Assembly (NCBI GenBank): GCA_032718475.1
Contig: JAUCBJ010006616.1
Span: 1-64,000, forward strand
DNA: 64,000 nt
Direction: 5' to 3'
DNA from: Nemertoderma westbladi
Taxonomy: Eukaryota; Xenacoelomorpha; Nemertodermatida; Nemertodermatidae
Each line of letters opens with the position of its first letter. Positions within the stretch are counted from its first letter, which is position 1. The translations under genes were made by a program, and so were the position numbers. Shown here piece after piece: positions 63,401 to 64,000 of this stretch. A model generated the notes under the pieces. That model searched no databases. It was given only the letters and a program-made list of their open reading frames with translations, and was not told where the DNA came from.

Positions 63401-64000
63401 TCTCTGTACCCTGAAACGAAAACTATTTCTTCAGAATTAGACACTGCTGACAGATTTGATATGCCAGTTGTGAAAGGTGATGCGTTAGAGTCCACTTTAT
63501 CTGAAGAAGAAACTGAACCAATTTTGGATTTGGAAAGATACATAGAAAAAGCACCTGTAACTGTACCTATTTCTGCCAGTGAAGGGGCAATTTCCACCGC
63601 AGTTCCTACAATTGAAACACATGATGTTGAATCTGTTGTTGACATTGACGAAGTTGATGTGTGTGAAGCTGATGAAACAGTAACTGAGATGGCTTTACAA
63701 ATGTATGAAGAATCAACGGCGACCCCTATGTATTCGGAGATAGAAGTTGATTCAAAAATAGTTTCAAAAGATGTATCAACTTTCTCTGTGGACATTAAGG
63801 AAGATATTGATATATTTGCAGAACAGTCAGAATCTGTAGAGTACACAATTGATGTAAAAGACGGCCAAATCTCAATCGAGCAGGAGTCATCAATCATCAG
63901 ATTACCTGCAGAAAGTCAAATTGAGATCAAAGAAGAATCAATGTCTGAACTTCCTTTAGAAGATGACACATCTCTGTACCCTGAATTGAAGACCATTTCT
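25785..64000 (+). CDS. Giant exon 5: highly repetitive acidic region, open to the right edge (partial, two frameshifts)
   Basis: At least 38.2 kb of coding sequence without a visible intron, about 12,700 codons. The start is acceptor ...atattatag at 25784; the frame is open from 25785 (IETHKPRARYISELRR...) and needs no ATG. The frame steps from 0 to 1 at an extra A near 36768 and from 1 to 2 at an extra base near 47369; thereafter frame 2 is open to 64000, where the window ends exactly on a codon. Order: acidic unique sequence (25785-27410), array B (17 units), block U1, two B-like units, array C (33 units), linker and one Ig domain, a B-like unit, block U2, array D. One typical 190-residue unit has about 50 Asp/Glu and 10 Lys/Arg, so net charge is near -40 per unit. 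It may be an elastic or space-filling, largely disordered segment; function is inferred only. Confidence 0.8.
27405..36960 (+). repeat. Array B: 17 tandem 570-bp (190-residue) coding units
   Basis: Measured at the valine before KGDAL, units begin at 27412 and then every 570 bp up to 36535, with a single 3-bp (one Glu) insertion near 32956: 16 intervals, 17 units. Landmarks are VVKGDALETTLPEEETEP, SDLESYIEKAPVTEPIS, TGVPTIETHDVESVVDIDE, MYSEIEVDTKHVSQDVS, DIDIFAEQSESVEYTIDVK and ESSIIRLPTQSQIDMKDES. Two main subtypes alternate: 'TKHVSQDVSTVSVVI' and 'SKIVSEDVSTFSVDI'. Near-identity of neighbours indicates recent unequal crossing-over or conversion. Confidence 0.92.
36768..36768 (+). other. Single-base insertion (frameshift) at the end of array B
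   Basis: The unit reads acaaatgatatgaagaatc where all others read ...aatgtatgaagaatc: one extra A. Without correction the frame ends at 36771-36773 (TGA). The protein-similar frame resumes immediately, shifted by one, so the lesion is very recent or is an assembly error. Confidence 0.85.
36961..38220 (+). repeat. Unique block U1 (first copy of a 1,260-bp internal duplication)
   Basis: This coding block, unlike the flanking 570-bp units, contains ADELGPPMVKGTGLQLSL, YILPQVLDEYMFELTSLDD, TCIVYGFPEDNFPES and APQLTVESFTPVEHGTGLD. It is repeated at 59939-61198 with an exact offset of 22,978 bp throughout, so no net insertion or deletion separates the copies, and few substitutions. The helical-looking segment around LPQVLDEYMFEL followed by IVYGF matches, at protein level, the LPTALEECLLEA...VIYGHGN segment of the triplicated unit in exon 1. 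Confidence 0.85.
38213..39345 (+). repeat. Two 570-bp-type units between U1 and array C
   Basis: Units begin at about 38213 (VKGDAVQSTL) and 38783 (VKGDALESTL). They are more diverged from array B than its members are from each other and closer to array D units (AESQIGIK, ALLYPEVKTISAEL). The second grades into the array C sequence at about 39190-39240 (DDQMSIEQ...QIPAETH), so one unit is a natural B/C junction chimera. Confidence 0.75.
39240..57700 (+). repeat. Array C: 33 tandem ~567-bp (189-residue) coding units
   Basis: Measured at the valine before KDGDALQ, or NDGDALQ, units run from 39346 to 57479. That distance equals 32 x 567 minus two 6-bp deletions plus one inserted base, giving 33 units. 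Landmarks are PVVKDGDALQSKLSEEKTEP, ILDLENLLEQAP, ISFSEKVISSGVPTTGT, VESVVDIDDVEISEADAT, SKIEFETKLVSQDVSTVHV, DDIDTFAEQSESIEYTIDVK and SLIIQIPAETQIDMKDES. The units are homologous to array B along their whole length (DALxxxLxEExTEP, VESVVDID, DIDxFAEQSES) but form a separate homogenised family. Private variants define multi-unit blocks. Confidence 0.92.
47369..47369 (+). other. Single-base insertion (frameshift) in array C
   Basis: The sequence reads cctataactgcaacctattt where consensus units read cctataactgaacctattt, giving a stop at 47386-47388 in the old frame. The closest relative, the unit near 50203, reads cctataactcaaccta and is in frame. The frame after 47369 is open all the way to 64000. 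Confidence 0.85.
57700..58495 (+). other. Degenerate unit and unique linker
   Basis: Array C breaks down here: one strongly diverged unit (HEVSSVSVEIKEDINAFVEQ, SELAMETGTSLYLDIET) passes into unique sequence with a short basic patch (HKLSRQKSLLCAKPE) and G/S-rich segments (GGMESYAAGASLSHGL, MESEGITMLSSVPVTGS) that lead to an Ig domain. Confidence 0.6.
58496..58792 (+). other. Ig-like domain (twelfth in the window) embedded between repeat arrays
   Basis: The frame encodes an I-set Ig domain: start PMFIIPLQECTSFLVGE, C-strand SIQWFKDDTMVEGSKF, then HLYIENVSYDDAGSYSCRAS and NTYGEEETITSLIIS. The F-strand cysteine is present, but the B-strand position is an alanine or isoleucine (VAMLAIQVRA), so no core disulfide is expected. 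It is not split by introns, unlike Ig 11. It separates array C from array D and may be a folded anchor point within the otherwise repetitive stretch. Confidence 0.85.
58950..59938 (+). repeat. B/D-type units upstream of U2 (one truncated, one full)
   Basis: A truncated unit starts near 58950 (SSELEIVDGVDNVVVKED) and lacks the SDLESYIEKAPVTEP segment, an apparent in-frame deletion of about 25 codons between TEL and ISATEGAI. A full unit follows (DTPVVKGDALESTLSEE at about 59517) and runs into U2. This mirrors the end of array B running into U1. Confidence 0.7.
59939..61198 (+). repeat. Unique block U2 (second copy of the 1,260-bp duplication)
   Basis: It aligns with 36961-38220 base for base at offset 22,978, with scattered substitutions only (for example VLEGATAVGQ to VLERAIAVGQ, YFDLP to YFDHP, LDEYMFEL to LEECMFEL). 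All changes keep the frame open. It is flanked on both sides by 570-bp-type units, as U1 is on its left. Confidence 0.85.
61199..64000 (+). repeat. Array D: 570-bp coding units, continuing past the right edge
   Basis: Units begin at about 61190 (VKGGAIQSTL), 61760, 62330, 62900 and 63470 (VKGDALESTL), spaced 570 bp. Typical D features are RLPAESQIEIKDESMSELPL, DTSLYPDVKTISAELNIA and the SKIVSEDVSSFSVDI subtype. The unit around 63330-63430 carries the B-type segment (RLPTQSQIDMKDE...LEQETSLYPETKT), a mosaic suggesting exchange with array B. The array is cut by the window edge on a codon boundary. Confidence 0.9.

Noticed and set aside
27644-63897. Dozens of near-identical antisense open frames (68-189 codons, serine-rich) across arrays B, C and D
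   Set aside because: They recur at the unit spacing and are the complement of the strongly biased sense codons. Their copies follow the sense repeats exactly and have no independent start context or domain.
1-64000. tRNA, rRNA or other structured RNA genes
   Set aside because: No cloverleaf, rRNA core or other recognisable RNA motif was seen by eye in the non-coding parts. A dedicated covariance search was not possible here.

Overview
The window is one strand of an animal nuclear gene. The evidence is GT-AG introns, intracellular-type immunoglobulin (Ig) domains, a decayed LINE retrotransposon and a foldback DNA element in introns, and AT-rich sequence with animal-like minisatellites. An invertebrate is likely because the Ig chain resembles titin/obscurin/twitchin/stretchin-type muscle proteins and the LINE is of a type common in marine and arthropod genomes. 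The species and the exact orthologue cannot be fixed from the sequence alone.

Nearly everything from 3343 to the right edge is one plus-strand gene seen as five exons: 3343-21674 (18.3 kb), 24621-24743, 24943-25069, 25188-25345 and 25785 to beyond 64000 (at least 38.2 kb). Splice phases agree at every junction. Exon 1 begins after a strong acceptor and has no in-frame ATG before its first Ig domain, so the true start lies to the left. The window ends in mid-repeat, so the gene also continues to the right. The visible part codes for about 19,000 residues.

Layout: 1-3342 is non-coding, probably intron, with a foldback or subterminal-repeat element, a 36-bp minisatellite and other short repeats. 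3343-7044 holds ten Ig-like domains. 7045-12400 is acidic sequence with a degenerate 46-residue module (138-bp spacing of an E-G-F-G/A motif). 12400-17030 is an array of eight 552-bp units carrying six +1 frameshifts. 17786-19374 has three ~570-bp units, and 19375-21674 is more acidic sequence leading into an Ig domain split over exons 1-3. The intron 21675-24620 contains the foldback element and the LINE. Exon 4 is a basic, serine-rich linker. Exon 5 starts with acidic sequence, then has 17 units of 570 bp (array B), a unique block U1, two B-like units, 33 units of about 567 bp (array C), a linker with a further Ig domain, a second copy of the unique block (U2), and 570-bp units running off the window (array D).

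The likely product is a giant, strongly acidic, largely non-globular protein tethered by Ig domains, perhaps an elastic or spacer component of muscle; this role is inference. The striking features are exon size, nested repeat periods (46, then 184-191 residues, then multi-unit blocks), block duplication with exact length conservation, and eight single-base insertions that break the frame inside repeats. Those insertions are either assembly errors, real lesions copied along with their repeats, or decoded in some unusual way.
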